A stretch of DNA of 64,000 nucleotides from JACQFV01 sp964593585 (GCA_964593585.1 CAZQIZ010000002.1:143806-207805), one strand, 5' to 3'; counted from the first letter of the stretch, positions 45,328-55,120 are shown. Notes: a model not told the origin generated them from the letters alone. Made by a program: numbers and translations.

Positions 45328-48081
45328 CTACTTGGCGGCGAGCCAGTTATCGCCCATGCCGACATCCACCAGCAGGGGCACCGACAACCGCACCACATTT
45401 TCCATTTCGTCTTTGACCATCGCGGCGACCGCCTCGGCCTCGTCGCGGTGGGCATCAAAGACCAGTTCATCGTGCACTTGCAGCGTCATGACGGTCCGTT
45501 TCATTTCCTGATACAATCGGCGGTCGATGGCGATCATCGCCTTTTTGATGATATCGGCCGCGGTGCCCTGCATCGGCGTGTTGACGGCGTTGCGTTCGGC
45601 AAATTCCCGGCGCTGGCGATTGGAGGAATTGATGTCGGGCAGGAAGCGACGCCGTCCGAAAAGCGTGCGCACCATGCCGTCCTGGCGCGCTTGGGCGATG
45701 GTCGACTCGATGAAACGTTTGACCCCCGGATAGCGCTTGAAGTAGGTGTCGATGAAGGTCTTCGCCTCCCCCACCGACATGTCCGATTGCTGCGACAGCC
45801 CATAGGCCGAGACACCGTAGATGATGCCGAAGTTGGCGGTCTTGGCCAGGCGCCGCTGGTCGGGCGTGACCGACGCTTCGGGAATCCCGAAGATCTCGGC
45901 GGCGGTGCGGGCATGGACATCGGCGGCATCGCGAAAGGCGGCCACCAACGCGGCATCGCCGGAGAAATGCGCCATCAGCCGCAGCTCGATCTGCGAATAG
46001 TCGGCCCCGATCAGAATGTGATCGGCGTCGCGGGGGATAAAGGCCTTGCGGATCTGACGGCCCTCCTCGGTACGGATCGGGATGTTCTGCAGATTCGGAT
46101 CGGTGGAGGAGAGACGCCCGGTCGCCGCCACGGTCTGCTGGAATGAGGTGTGCACCCGGCCGGTGCGGGGATGCGCCAATTCGAGGAGAGCGTCGACATA
46201 GGTCGACTTCAGTTTGGCCAGCTGGCGGTAGTCGAGCATCAGACGCGGCAACGGGTGCGCGTCGGCCAGTTTTTCCAGGACAGCCACATCGGTGGCGCGC
46301 TGGGCGGTCTTGGCGGTCTTGCGCTGCGGGGCCAGTTTGAGGATGTCGAAGAGAATGTGCGCCAGTTGCGCCGGGGAATTGAGATTGAACTCCTCGCCGG
46401 CGGCGTCGTAGATGCGCACCACCAGCGCCTGGATGCGTGTCTCCATCTCCCCCGACAGACGGCGCAGATAGTCGCGGTCGATGTTTACGCCGGCGCGTTC
46501 CATCCGTCCGAGGACCGGCGCCAGCGGCAATTCGATCTCCGCGAACAGGCGGTCCACACCCGCGGGTTCGAGTTTCGGCGCGAGAATCTCAAAGAGGCGA
46601 AAAGTGTAGTCGGCGTCTTCGGCGGAGTAGTGGGTGGCGGCGTCGGCGTCAACCAGACTGAAACTCTGCTGCCGCGCGCCGGAGCCGATCAGTTCGGAAA
46701 TCGGCTGCATCGTATGGCCGCAATACTGCTCGGCGAGCGCGTCGAGGCCATGGGCGCGCGCACCCGGGTCGAGGCAGTACGAGGCCAGCATCGGGTCGAA
46801 ACCGATTCCGCCCAGCGTGACGCCATGCCGCGCAAAGACCATCGCGTCATACTTGACATTCTGGGCGATGAGCCGCGGACTCTCCCCTTCGAGAATCGGA
46901 CGGAGGATCGACAGGGTCTCGTTCAACGGCAGGTTGACCGCAGGGTCGGCGTGTCCCACCGGGACGTAGTAGGCGATGCCGCGTTCGAAGGACAGCGAGA
47001 TGCCAACCAACTCGGCATCGACAATCGACAGCGAGGTGGTCTCGGTGTCGACCGCCAGCCAGTCGGCGCGGGCCATGCGCTGCGCCAGCTCGCGCAGTTC
47101 CGCCACGGTGCGAATGCGATGGTACTGGCCGGGCGTGTCGGGAGCGGACGCCGCCGGCGATTCGCCTTCGGCGGCGGCGGGAGCCGCGGGGGCGGTCGGG
47201 TCGGGCGCGAGCCATTTGACCAGCGACTTGAACCCCAACTCGGCAAGCAGCCGGGCGGCGGCCTTCTCGTCGAGTCTGTCGGCGCGCCACTGCTCCGGGG
47301 TCCACGCGACATCGCAGTTCTCGTGCAACGTCACCAGTTTCATCGACAGACGTGCCTGGTCGGCGTATTTTTCAAGTTTTTCCTTCAGCGCCGCGCGCGG
47401 GATCTTCGACGCGGCGGCCAGCGTCGATTCGAGATCGCCAAACTGGGAAATCAGCTCGACGGCGGTCTTGGGACCGATGCCGGGAATGCCGGGGACGTTG
47501 TCCGAGGTGTCCCCCATCAGCGCGAGGACATCGCGGACTTGGGCGGGCGGCACGCCAAATTTCTCTTTGACGCCGGCGGGATCGAGCCATTCGATCTCCG
47601 CCCCGGCCTTGCGCGGGTTGTAAATCGCTATGCGGTCGTTGACCAACTGCATCAGGTCCTTGTCGCCGGAGACAATGACAACGTCCAAGTCCTCGTTCAC
47701 GGCGCGCCGTGCGAGCGTGGCGATCAGGTCGTCGGCTTCGTAGCCCGGTTTCTCGATCAGCGCGCAGCCGAGGGCTTGGGCGACATCCTTCACCTGCGGC
47801 AGTTGGTCAACCAGTTCATCGGGCGTCGGGGGACGGGTGGCCTTGTAGGCGGCGAAGAGCTCATCGCGGAAGGTCGGCTCGGGACGGTCGAAGACGAAGA
47901 GCCAGTAGTCGGGCTTCTCCTCGCGGCGGATCTTCAAGAGCGAATTGGCGACGCCGTAGATGGCCGACGTGTTCTTGCCTGATTTGTCGCGCAGAGGATT
48001 GCGGATGAAGGCGAAATAGCCCCGGTAGGCCAGCGCCGTGCCGTCGATGAGGAAGATCCGTGGTCGCGCGCGTTCCGGCAT
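45328..48081 (-). CDS. polA: DNA polymerase I
   Basis: Repair and Okazaki-fragment polymerase, 917 residues from ATG 48081. The 5'-nuclease domain (FLIDGTALAYRGYFAF; SGDKDLMQLV; GIPGIGPKTA) is followed by a 3'-5' exonuclease domain that keeps its acidic residues (AVDTETTSL; YSAEDADYTF), then the polymerase with motif A DYSQIELRLMAHFSGD, motif B RRLAKTANFGIIYGVSAYGL and motif C QVHDELVFD. All three activities look intact. Confidence 0.97.
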   Translation of the reverse strand: MPERARPRIFLIDGTALAYRGYFAFIRNPLRDKSGKNTSAIYGVANSLLKIRREEKPDYWLFVFDRPEPTFRDELFAAYKATRPPTPDELVDQLPQVKDVAQALGCALIEKPGYEADDLIATLARRAVNEDLDVVIVSGDKDLMQLVNDRIAIYNPRKAGAEIEWLDPAGVKEKFGVPPAQVRDVLALMGDTSDNVPGIPGIGPKTAVELISQFGDLESTLAAASKIPRAALKEKLEKYADQARLSMKLVTLHENCDVAWTPEQWRADRLDEKAAARLLAELGFKSLVKWLAPDPTAPAAPAAAEGESPAASAPDTPGQYHRIRTVAELRELAQRMARADWLAVDTETTSLSIVDAELVGISLSFERGIAYYVPVGHADPAVNLPLNETLSILRPILEGESPRLIAQNVKYDAMVFARHGVTLGGIGFDPMLASYCLDPGARAHGLDALAEQYCGHTMQPISELIGSGARQQSFSLVDADAATHYSAEDADYTFRLFEILAPKLEPAGVDRLFAEIELPLAPVLGRMERAGVNIDRDYLRRLSGEMETRIQALVVRIYDAAGEEFNLNSPAQLAHILFDILKLAPQRKTAKTAQRATDVAVLEKLADAHPLPRLMLDYRQLAKLKSTYVDALLELAHPRTGRVHTSFQQTVAATGRLSSTDPNLQNIPIRTEEGRQIRKAFIPRDADHILIGADYSQIELRLMAHFSGDAALVAAFRDAADVHARTAAEIFGIPEASVTPDQRRLAKTANFGIIYGVSAYGLSQQSDMSVGEAKTFIDTYFKRYPGVKRFIESTIAQARQDGMVRTLFGRRRFLPDINSSNRQRREFAERNAVNTPMQGTAADIIKKAMIAIDRRLYQEMKRTVMTLQVHDELVFDAHRDEAEAVAAMVKDEMENVVRLSVPLLVDVGMGDNWLAAK

Positions 48082-48132
48082 GGGCAATCCGGACAGCCCC
48101 GAGGGCCCTCCGCTACTGGTGGCACAGGGATT

Positions 48133-50049
48133 CTAACTGACCGTGCGCATACGCGCCAGCATCTCTTTGGCGTCAACGAAGCCGAAGATGATGTCCTGGA
48201 CACGTCCGCCGGAGTCCATCAGGATGATGGTGGGCAGCGAATACTGCTTCAGGGCGAAGCGTTGCAGGAAGTCCCGTGTCTGCGGGGCATCATTGGTTTC
48301 CAACTGCAGTTTGACCGGCACAAATCGCGCCGCCTCGGCGGCCACCGCGTCATCGGACCAGGTGTGCTGGTCCAGTTTGCGGCAGTTGGCGCACCAAGTG
48401 GCCCAGGTATCGATCACCACCGGCTTGCCCTCGCTTTGGGCCAGCGTGAGGGCGCCGTTCAGATCGGTCTTCCACGGGATCTTCTCGACATGGGCGGCGC
48501 CGGCGCCCATCGGCCCGCCGGCCAGTTGGACCGGCGGCCAGATCAGGCCGGTGGAGATGAAATAGCCAAGCAGGAGGTAGATGCCGACCACGGTGCAGAG
48601 GACCCCGAAGGCCTTCTTCAGTCGGGGGAAGAAGCCCGATTCGGCGGTCAGACGGTCGAAGCCGCCGCCGAACACCCCGGCGCCGATAAACAATAGTCCG
48701 GTCAGTAGTGCGAGAAGTTCGGTCGATACCAGGGTCCGCAGGAAATACAACGCCATCAAAAGTAGGACGAATCCGAAAAAGCGTTTGACCGATTCCATCC
48801 AAACCCCCGCCCTGGGCAGGGCTTGGATCGCCGAGGAAAAGGTCCCAATCAGAACAAACAGGGTGCCGAGCCCGAGCGCGAAAGTGAACAGGATCGCGAA
48901 ACCCATGAAGGCCGAGCCGCTGGTGGCGACATAAAGCATGATGCCGGCGACAAACGGCCCCACACAGGGAGAGACCACCAGCGCGGCGATCGCGCCGAGC
49001 ACAATCACCCCGCCGATCCCCAGTCCCCCACCCTTGGCCGCCAGTTTGTTACGCATCCCCTCGGGGACCTGCAACTCATAGAGGCCGAACATCGATAATG
49101 CGAAGATGACGAAGATCGCCACGATGACGGCCACCACCACCGGGTGCGCCAGCCAGGCGCCGAAGACGCCGCCGACGGTGGCCACGATCACGCCCATGAT
49201 CCCATAGATCAGGGCCATGGTCAGGACATAGATGACCGAGAGGAAGAAGCCGCGTCCCGGCCCACGCGCCTGTCCGGCGAAGATCGATACAGTGATCGGG
49301 ATCATCGGATAAGTGCAGGGGGAAAAGGACAAGAGGAATCCGGTGCCAAAGGCCAGGCCGAAGGCGAGAATGTATCCCCAGAAACCATGCTTCTCGACCA
49401 GGACCTCGAGTTCAGACTTTTCTCGGACTGAGGACAGATCCGGTGCGACGCTTGAAATCGGCGTGGCGTCGGTGGCGGTTGCCACGCTGGCGAACAGATC
49501 GGAATGCTTGAACTCGCTGGTGGTTGTGCCGACGCTGACCCGCCAAGACAAGGACGCCTTGTCGGAGGCAATACAGGAGTTGTCGTCGCAGCCCTGATAG
49601 TGCAGAACGCCGGTGATCGTCGCAGGACCCAATCCGGCATCGGCGCGCACGGGGACAAGAATGACGTCGCCGGATTCATAGACCGACATCGTGTCGCCGA
49701 TCAGCAGGACATCATGTCCGTCGGGATAGATGATCGACCCACCCAGGGCGAAGCCGGATGGAAAAGTCATCTCCAGCCGGGTGGGGATAAGGAAATCCTG
49801 ACGGGGGCGGGCGGAATTGACATGCCAGCCCGGGGCCAGATCGAGACGGACCGCGAGCCAGACTGTCCCCCCGGTGGCCACGGTGTCGTTCGACACATAT
49901 GTGGCGGTAGTCAGGATCGATCCGGACTCGGCGCCGAAGGGGTCATTCTCGGGCAGGCCGAGGCCGGCCACCGCCGGCGTGACAATCCCGAGGAGCAGCA
50001 GGGCGCCGAGCAGTCCGGTGCGTTGAACGATCGTCAGAGGTTGGCGCAT
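48133..50049 (-). CDS. dsbD: Thiol:disulfide interchange protein DsbD
   Basis: Carries reducing power from cytoplasmic thioredoxin to the periplasm, 638 residues from ATG 50049. Signal peptide, then the N-terminal domain with the cysteine pair in YQGCDDNSCIASDK, an eight-helix membrane domain with FSPCTYPMIPI and VVSPCVGPFVAGI, and a C-terminal thioredoxin domain with WATWCANCRKL. trxA, the likely electron donor, lies two genes upstream. A perfect palindrome stands before the start. Confidence 0.95.
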   Translation of the reverse strand: MRQPLTIVQRTGLLGALLLLGIVTPAVAGLGLPENDPFGAESGSILTTATYVSNDTVATGGTVWLAVRLDLAPGWHVNSARPRQDFLIPTRLEMTFPSGFALGGSIIYPDGHDVLLIGDTMSVYESGDVILVPVRADAGLGPATITGVLHYQGCDDNSCIASDKASLSWRVSVGTTTSEFKHSDLFASVATATDATPISSVAPDLSSVREKSELEVLVEKHGFWGYILAFGLAFGTGFLLSFSPCTYPMIPITVSIFAGQARGPGRGFFLSVIYVLTMALIYGIMGVIVATVGGVFGAWLAHPVVVAVIVAIFVIFALSMFGLYELQVPEGMRNKLAAKGGGLGIGGVIVLGAIAALVVSPCVGPFVAGIMLYVATSGSAFMGFAILFTFALGLGTLFVLIGTFSSAIQALPRAGVWMESVKRFFGFVLLLMALYFLRTLVSTELLALLTGLLFIGAGVFGGGFDRLTAESGFFPRLKKAFGVLCTVVGIYLLLGYFISTGLIWPPVQLAGGPMGAGAAHVEKIPWKTDLNGALTLAQSEGKPVVIDTWATWCANCRKLDQHTWSDDAVAAEAARFVPVKLQLETNDAPQTRDFLQRFALKQYSLPTIILMDSGGRVQDIIFGFVDAKEMLARMRTVS

Positions 50050-50070
50050 GGCGATGGACTTCCCGTTTCC

Positions 50071-50087
50071 GGTATGTGTCACATACC
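50071..50087 (-). promoter_or_regulatory. 17-base perfect palindrome before dsbD, operator-like
   Basis: GGTATGTG, one base, CACATACC lies 22 bases before the dsbD ATG. Its size and position fit a dimeric repressor site; as RNA it would also form a hairpin near the start. No regulator gene is adjacent, and no second copy was noticed in the window. Confidence 0.45.
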
Positions 50088-50192
50088 CCGCAATCCGGCG
50101 GGAAGTTCCTGCCAATCAAGAACCTCCGCCGACGGGGGACAGCGGTAGAGTGCAGCGATGGCGACGGTGATGCAACTCTTTTATCGGGGGGA

Positions 50193-51035
50193 TTACTGGC
50201 GCGGCTCGGTCGACAGACGGCGCGAGGCGCGCTCGAGGGTCGCGCGCTCCTCGTCGGACAGTCCCTCGTAGCCCACTTGATTGATGCGATCGAGGATGCG
50301 GTCGACCTCTTCCATCAGTTCGCGGTGTTCATCCCAGCGCTGACGGAGGGCGCGTCCCTTCTGGCGCGCGCGCCACTGGCCGACCCAGGCCAAGGGAGCG
50401 GGAAGGCGCAGGCGCTGGCCGACGAACTTCAGGTAGAAGAAACCGATCACCAGACCGCCAAGATGGGTCAGATGCGCAACCCCATCGCCGGGGCTGGAGA
50501 GCGAGGCCAGAAGTTCGATCGCCCCGAAGAGGATCACGAAATACTTGGCCTTGATCGGCACCAGAAACCAGAGGAAGATGTAGCGGTTGGGGAAGGTCAT
50601 CCCGAAGGCCAACAGGATGCCGTAGATCGCGCCGGAGGCGCCGATGGTGAAGGTGTGTTTGCCCCACAGCGCCAGTAACGTCACCAACCCAGCGCCGATG
50701 CCGCAAATGAAGTAGTAGCGGAGAAAGCCGTGCGCGCCCCAGAGATTCTCGAGGTCGCGTCCGAACATCCACAGCGCCAGCATATTGAAAAGCAGGTGCA
50801 GGAGATTGCCATGGAGGAACATGTAGGTGACCAACTGCCAGACCGCCCCGTTGGCCACCATGGCCGGCGACAGCCCGCCGTAGCCGACCAGGTTGAAACC
50901 GGCGGCCACCTGCAGCAGGACCTGGGCGACATAGAACACACCATTCGCGATCAGGAGGACTTTGATCGTCGGCGGCAGCGCGCTCTGCGGTGCGGCGCCT
51001 TCCTCATCCCACTGTGGCGGTGTGTATGGTCGCAT
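50193..51035 (-). CDS. Rhomboid-family intramembrane serine protease
   Basis: Membrane protease of 280 residues with about six helices. The nucleophile is S134 in FTIGASGAIYGI and the base H191 in VAHLTHLGGLVIGF; the first-loop motif FLHGNLLHLLFNMLALW is also present. A basic, helical cytoplasmic tail of about 70 residues (RQKGRALRQRWDEHRELMEE) follows. Substrates cannot be inferred. It is on the same strand as trxA and dsbD. Confidence 0.93.
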   Translation of the reverse strand: MRPYTPPQWDEEGAAPQSALPPTIKVLLIANGVFYVAQVLLQVAAGFNLVGYGGLSPAMVANGAVWQLVTYMFLHGNLLHLLFNMLALWMFGRDLENLWGAHGFLRYYFICGIGAGLVTLLALWGKHTFTIGASGAIYGILLAFGMTFPNRYIFLWFLVPIKAKYFVILFGAIELLASLSSPGDGVAHLTHLGGLVIGFFYLKFVGQRLRLPAPLAWVGQWRARQKGRALRQRWDEHRELMEEVDRILDRINQVGYEGLSDEERATLERASRRLSTEPRQ

Positions 51036-51060
51036 GGGCCGTCTTGCCTGTTATCGGCTC

Positions 51061-51081
51061 AAAACGCCGCGGCTTGCGGCG
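51061..51081 (-). terminator. Possible weak terminator between trxA and the rhomboid gene
   Basis: CGCCGC/GCGGCG with a 5-base loop followed by TTTTGAG on the minus strand, about 130 bases after the trxA stop. A stronger stem without T-run lies closer, at 51153-51177. Confidence 0.35.
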
Positions 51082-51152
51082 CCATGAATGGTACGCGACT
51101 TTCGGCGATCTGTTCGGTCATCTTCTCGCGTCCCGATTGGGGCAACAGCAAC

Positions 51153-51177
51153 GGCGGCCGGAAAGGTTCCGGCCGCC
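51153..51177 (-). other. Eleven-base hairpin after trxA
   Basis: GGCGGCCGGAA pairs perfectly with TTCCGGCCGCC around a 3-base loop, 31 bases after the trxA stop. Only GTTGCTGTTGCC follows, so it may protect the trxA mRNA 3' end or act as an inefficient terminator. Confidence 0.45.
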
Positions 51178-51208
51178 GCGGGTTGTCGGTGTCGGATGCG
51201 CGAAACGA

Positions 51209-51541
51209 TCAACTGAGAATCGTCTCGATTTTGTTCACCAGACTCTGCTTGGGCACCGCGCCGATCACCTGATCGACCTGTTTACCGCCCTTAAAAAACA
51301 GCAAGCTGGGAATGCTCATGATCCGGTACTGGGCGGCGATGTCGCTGTTTTTGTCCACATCGACCTTGGCGACTTTCAGCCGGCCCTCATAATCGGCGGC
51401 CAACTCGGCCACGACCGGAGCGATCATTTTGCACGGGCCGCACCACTCGGCCCAGAAATCGACCAGAACAGGAACCTTGGAATCGAGCACTTCGGACTTG
51501 AATGTCGCGTCGGTGACTTCCACCGGGTGTGTCGTCTGCAT
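51209..51541 (-). CDS. trxA: Thioredoxin
   Basis: Cytoplasmic dithiol reductant, 110 residues. The active site is WAEWCGPCKMIAP and the cis-proline lies in YRIMSIPSLLFFKGG. Two adjacent ATG codons occur at 51544 and 51541; the second has better spacing from AGGAG. It has its own promoter and stands between folC and the rhomboid gene. Confidence 0.97.
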   Translation of the reverse strand: MQTTHPVEVTDATFKSEVLDSKVPVLVDFWAEWCGPCKMIAPVVAELAADYEGRLKVAKVDVDKNSDIAAQYRIMSIPSLLFFKGGKQVDQVIGAVPKQSLVNKIETILS

Positions 51542-51575
51542 CATGTCTCCTTCTTCGTTCTACGCACCGGGCGAG

Positions 51576-51602
51576 ATTACAGGCGGCGTCACGCCCAGTC
51601 AA
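51576..51602 (-). promoter_or_regulatory. Promoter of trxA
   Basis: On the minus strand TTGACT (51602-51597), 15 bases, TGTAAT (51581-51576, 5/6 match). The -35 box is the same as in the strong promoters of this window, though the spacing is one base shorter. The start would be about 28 bases before trxA. Confidence 0.55.
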
Positions 51603-51684
51603 CCATTCTTTGACGTCGCACGGACTCCTAACAAGAAGATCGCCCAAACGTTCCCCGACCCGGAGTCAAATGCGCCGGAACTTG

Positions 51685-53028
51685 TCAAAATGGCGCGCCC
51701 CGATCCTGAGATGCCGCAAGGAGTTGCCGACGCGTGACCGGCGTGGATTCCGTGGCCCGTCCCGCGGGCTTCGCCACCAGGCGCGAGGGAATCACCGCGC
51801 CGACCAGATAGTGTGACCCGGTAACCAGAACGGCGCCGGACGCGCCGGCCAGCGATCGTGCGCAACGCATGGCATCGGACGGCGACGGTCGCCACTCGGC
51901 GGGCCGTTCTGATCCGGCGGCGCGTGACAGCAATTCTTCCCGCGCGATATAGGGCGAATCCGGCATGGGAGTGAAAACCCAGCGCCCGACGATCGGCGCC
52001 AGCGCCTCCAACATCTCGGCGTGATTTTTGTCGGGACGGGTGTTGAACACACAGACACAGCGGCGTCGGCCGAACACTCGCCGCCAGGTCTCCGCGACGG
52101 TGCGGAGGCCGTCGGGATTGTGCGCGGCATCATAGACGACGGTCGGCCGACCGCGGTCAATCTGAAACCGCGCCGGCCAGGCGACCTGTTCGATGCCGGC
52201 ACGGATCGCACGGGCGGGGATGTCCAGCCCATGGGTCCGCAATACTGCGACAGAGGCCAGTGCCGTGGACAGATTCGTGTACTGGTGGGTCCCATGCAGA
52301 GGAACGCGCCAGGATTCCCGTGCTGACGGCAGGCAATCGGACGCTTTTCGATCGGCGAGGATTTCCGCCGCCGTCCAGAGGGGCGCGGCGCGTTCTTCGG
52401 CGATCTCTCGGATGCGGGTGTCCGCGGCCTCCACCAGCGGGCCGATGACGACCGGGACACCCTCCTTGATGATGCCGGCCTTCTCGAAGGCGATTGCCTC
52501 GGGCGTGTGGCCGAGGACATGTTCATGATCGCGGGCGATGCGGGTGATGACGGCAAGCGCCGGGTCGATGACGTTGGTCGCATCGAAACGTCCGCCGAGG
52601 CCCACTTCAATCACGCCGAGATCCATTCCCGCCCGTGCAAACGCCCAGAATCCCAGGGCGGTGGACACCTCGAAGTAGGAGTAACGTTTCTCGACGATCA
52701 GCGCCCAGTGCTCGGCGACAAACTCGGCCACCCATGAAGCCGGCACGGGGCGGCCACCGATATGGATGCGCTCGCGAAAATCACGCAGATGCGGCGACGT
52801 GTAGCGCCCGACCCGATACCCGGCGGCTCGCAGAATGGCGTCGAGAAAGGCGCTGGTGGACCCTTTGCCGTTGGTGCCGGCGATGTGGAGGGAGACAAAC
52901 CGGGCCTGCGGGTTGCCAAGTGTGGCGCAGAACTCGCGGATATTGTCCAGTCCGAGCTTGATGCCCCAGTGTTCGAGGGAATAGAGTCGGCGCCAGGCCT
53001 CGGAATAGGAGAGCGCGGGGCGGGGCAT
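51685..53028 (-). CDS. folC: Bifunctional folylpolyglutamate synthase/dihydrofolate synthase
   Basis: Mur-ligase-like enzyme that adds glutamate to dihydropteroate and folates, 447 residues. The P-loop is HIAGTNGKGSTSAFLDAIL, followed by GRYTSPHLRDFRERI and EVGLGGRFDATNVI; the middle has DHEHVLGHT and FEKAGIIKEG, and the C-terminal domain VVYDAAHNPDGL. It follows accD by 14 bases, a frequent pairing in bacteria. Confidence 0.96.
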   Translation of the reverse strand: MPRPALSYSEAWRRLYSLEHWGIKLGLDNIREFCATLGNPQARFVSLHIAGTNGKGSTSAFLDAILRAAGYRVGRYTSPHLRDFRERIHIGGRPVPASWVAEFVAEHWALIVEKRYSYFEVSTALGFWAFARAGMDLGVIEVGLGGRFDATNVIDPALAVITRIARDHEHVLGHTPEAIAFEKAGIIKEGVPVVIGPLVEAADTRIREIAEERAAPLWTAAEILADRKASDCLPSARESWRVPLHGTHQYTNLSTALASVAVLRTHGLDIPARAIRAGIEQVAWPARFQIDRGRPTVVYDAAHNPDGLRTVAETWRRVFGRRRCVCVFNTRPDKNHAEMLEALAPIVGRWVFTPMPDSPYIAREELLSRAAGSERPAEWRPSPSDAMRCARSLAGASGAVLVTGSHYLVGAVIPSRLVAKPAGRATESTPVTRRQLLAASQDRGAPF

Positions 53029-53042
53029 GGCACGTCGTCGGT

Positions 53043-53966
53043 TCAGCGCGGCGGAGCGTTATCGCCCGTCGACTCGGCTGGCGGTTGCGGGATGGTCACG
53101 CCGGTCTTGTCGGCAACGCCGGAGCCCGGACCGCTGAAGAAGGTCAACAGCGAATCCACGGTGGATCGCAGGTCGCGGCGCTTGACGATCTTGTCGAGGA
53201 ATCCATGCTCAAGGAAAAACTCGGAGCTCTGGAATCCTTCGGGCAACTCCTGGCGGATCGTGTCGCGGATCACCCGCGGCCCGGCGAATCCCAGTTGCGC
53301 GCGCGGCTCGGCGATGATCACATCGCCCAGCGAAGCATACGAGGCCATCACGCCGGCGGTGGTCGGGTTGGTGAGGATCGTGATATAAGGAATCTTGGCC
53401 TCGTGCAATTCGGCCAGCAGGAAACTGGTCTTGGCCATCTGGAACAGCGAGAGAATGCCCTCCTGCATGCGGGCGCCGCCGGAGCAACAGACCAGCACGA
53501 GCGGGATGCGCCGCACCAGCGCGCGTTCGATGGCGCGCGCGGTCTTCTCCCCGACCACCGATCCCATGCTGCCGCCGATGAAGGCGAATTCCATCACCCC
53601 GAACGAAACGGTGCGTCCGCCGATCTTGCCAATGCCGCAGACCATGGCGTCGGCCAGGCCGGTCTTCTTCTGCGAGTCGGCGATCCGGTCGGGATAGCGC
53701 TTCTTGTCGCGGAATTTCAGGGGATCGCGCGAGACCAGTCCGCGGTCATACTCCTCCAGCACGCCGTCGTCGAGCAGAAGACGGATGTAGTCGGAATGCC
53801 GGATGCGGAAGTGGTAATCGCAGGAGGGACAGACCCAGTAGAGGCGCTCCAGTTCGCGGGCGTAGATAATCTCGCCGCATCCGCCGCACTTGGTCCAGAG
53901 GCCATCGGGGATTTCGCGTTTGTCTTTGGCTGTCAGACCGGCTTTGGTCTTACGGAACCACTCCAT
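53043..53966 (-). CDS. accD: Acetyl-CoA carboxylase carboxyltransferase subunit beta
   Basis: Zinc-finger subunit of the carboxyltransferase that makes malonyl-CoA, 307 residues from ATG 53966 (MEWFRKTKAGL) with GGAGGAG upstream. The zinc ribbon is KCGGCGEIIYARELER then WVCPSCDYH, and the crotonase-like core has CCSGGARMQEGILSLFQMAK and GVMASYASLGDVIIAEPRA. The alpha subunit gene accA is not in the window. It overlaps rimI by 17 bases. Confidence 0.96.
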   Translation of the reverse strand: MEWFRKTKAGLTAKDKREIPDGLWTKCGGCGEIIYARELERLYWVCPSCDYHFRIRHSDYIRLLLDDGVLEEYDRGLVSRDPLKFRDKKRYPDRIADSQKKTGLADAMVCGIGKIGGRTVSFGVMEFAFIGGSMGSVVGEKTARAIERALVRRIPLVLVCCSGGARMQEGILSLFQMAKTSFLLAELHEAKIPYITILTNPTTAGVMASYASLGDVIIAEPRAQLGFAGPRVIRDTIRQELPEGFQSSEFFLEHGFLDKIVKRRDLRSTVDSLLTFFSGPGSGVADKTGVTIPQPPAESTGDNAPPR

Positions 53967-54453
53967 GATCCGGCTCCTCCCCCGCCGGGAGATTGTCGTC
54001 CCGGTCCAGGCGGCGGAACAACACCAGCGCGTCATCGACGGGACGTCGATAGTAGTTCTTCCGCCGTCCAATCATACGATACCCGAAGCGTTGATACAAG
54101 CCCAACGCCGGGGCGTTTTGCGAGCGCACATCCAACACCGCGCAGAGCGCGCCGCGTTCCTTCGCCCGTTGTTCGACCGCATGCAAAAGCAGCGCGCCCC
54201 ACCCGCGCCGTCGCGCCGCGGGCTCCACGGCGATGTTCTGCACCTGCAGTTCATCGAGCACCACCTGGCCGAGCACATATCCGCCCATGTGCCCCTCTGG
54301 CGTGATCAGAACCAGATTGATGCGGTTGGCAACGCTCAGGATTTCGAGGAAGGCGCTGCGCGGCCATGGATCGCTGAAGATCTCACGTTCGAGCGCGGTG
54401 ACCGCTTCGATGTGGTCGGCGGTCATGTCGCGGATTGTGCCGATGTCGCTCAC
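53950..54453 (-). CDS. rimI: Ribosomal-protein-alanine N-acetyltransferase RimI
   Basis: GNAT acetyltransferase that modifies the N-terminus of ribosomal protein S18 in Escherichia coli, 167 residues. The acetyl-CoA loop is VEPAARRRGWGALLLHAV, and the C-terminal NAPALGLYQRFGYRMIGRRK is characteristic of the subfamily. The start is GTG 54453, overlapping the tsaB stop as GTGA; the tsaE-tsaB-rimI order is a common conserved set. Confidence 0.93.
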   Translation of the reverse strand: MSDIGTIRDMTADHIEAVTALEREIFSDPWPRSAFLEILSVANRINLVLITPEGHMGGYVLGQVVLDELQVQNIAVEPAARRRGWGALLLHAVEQRAKERGALCAVLDVRSQNAPALGLYQRFGYRMIGRRKNYYRRPVDDALVLFRRLDRDDNLPAGEEPDHGVVP

Positions 54454-55115
54454 GGCTGGTGCAGTTTCCGGAAATCCGGCGGCAGGCCGTATTCCAACGG
54501 CGACTGCGCCAGCGAGAGGCGATGCCCCGCCCGGAGATCCGCCTCGCCCCAGAGCGCGAGGATGTCGCCGCCGACGAAGGCGTCGGCATCGGCGGCGATG
54601 ACGGTCCGCGGCCCGCAGTAGGCCTGCCAGTGGTCGCGATGGCCGATCACCCCGGGGCCGGTCAACACGCGCGGCGGATGCGCGGCGACGGAGCCATCGG
54701 AAAGGTCCACTGGACGCGGCGGGTGAATCGGATCATCCAGGTGGTAGAGGAGAAAGACGTTGCCGCGATAATGCACCGCGCACCAGCAATGGTGCGTGTC
54801 GGGGGCGGCGCGGCGCGCTTGCGCTTGCGCCACCGTCCAACCGGTCACGGGAATTTGTTGCGCCTGCGCCCAGCCGGCGGCGGTGGCCCAGGCGATCCGG
54901 ATGGCGGTGAGCGAACCGGGACCGGTGACCAGCGCGAGCCCCTCGACATCGCCGCGCTGCCAACCGCATTGTGACAGCGCCGCCTCGATTTCGCGCTCCA
55001 GCAGATTGCCCCGGCCGCGGGTCGCGGGGCAGTCATGCCGCAGCAAGGCGCGGCCATCGGCGGCAATGCCGACGGTGAGCACCGGACCGGAGGTATCGAA
55101 GGCGAGCACGCGCAT
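54450..55115 (-). CDS. tsaB: tRNA threonylcarbamoyladenosine synthesis protein TsaB
   Basis: Actin-fold partner of TsaD and TsaE in forming t6A37 on tRNA, 221 residues from ATG 55115 (MRVLAFDTSGPVLTVGIAAD). The GLALVTGPGSLTAIRIA segment is the family marker. The upstream extension of the frame overlaps tsaE and is rejected. tsaD is not in the window. Confidence 0.94.
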   Translation of the reverse strand: MRVLAFDTSGPVLTVGIAADGRALLRHDCPATRGRGNLLEREIEAALSQCGWQRGDVEGLALVTGPGSLTAIRIAWATAAGWAQAQQIPVTGWTVAQAQARRAAPDTHHCWCAVHYRGNVFLLYHLDDPIHPPRPVDLSDGSVAAHPPRVLTGPGVIGHRDHWQAYCGPRTVIAADADAFVGGDILALWGEADLRAGHRLSLAQSPLEYGLPPDFRKLHQP

Positions 55116-55120
55116 GGGAA

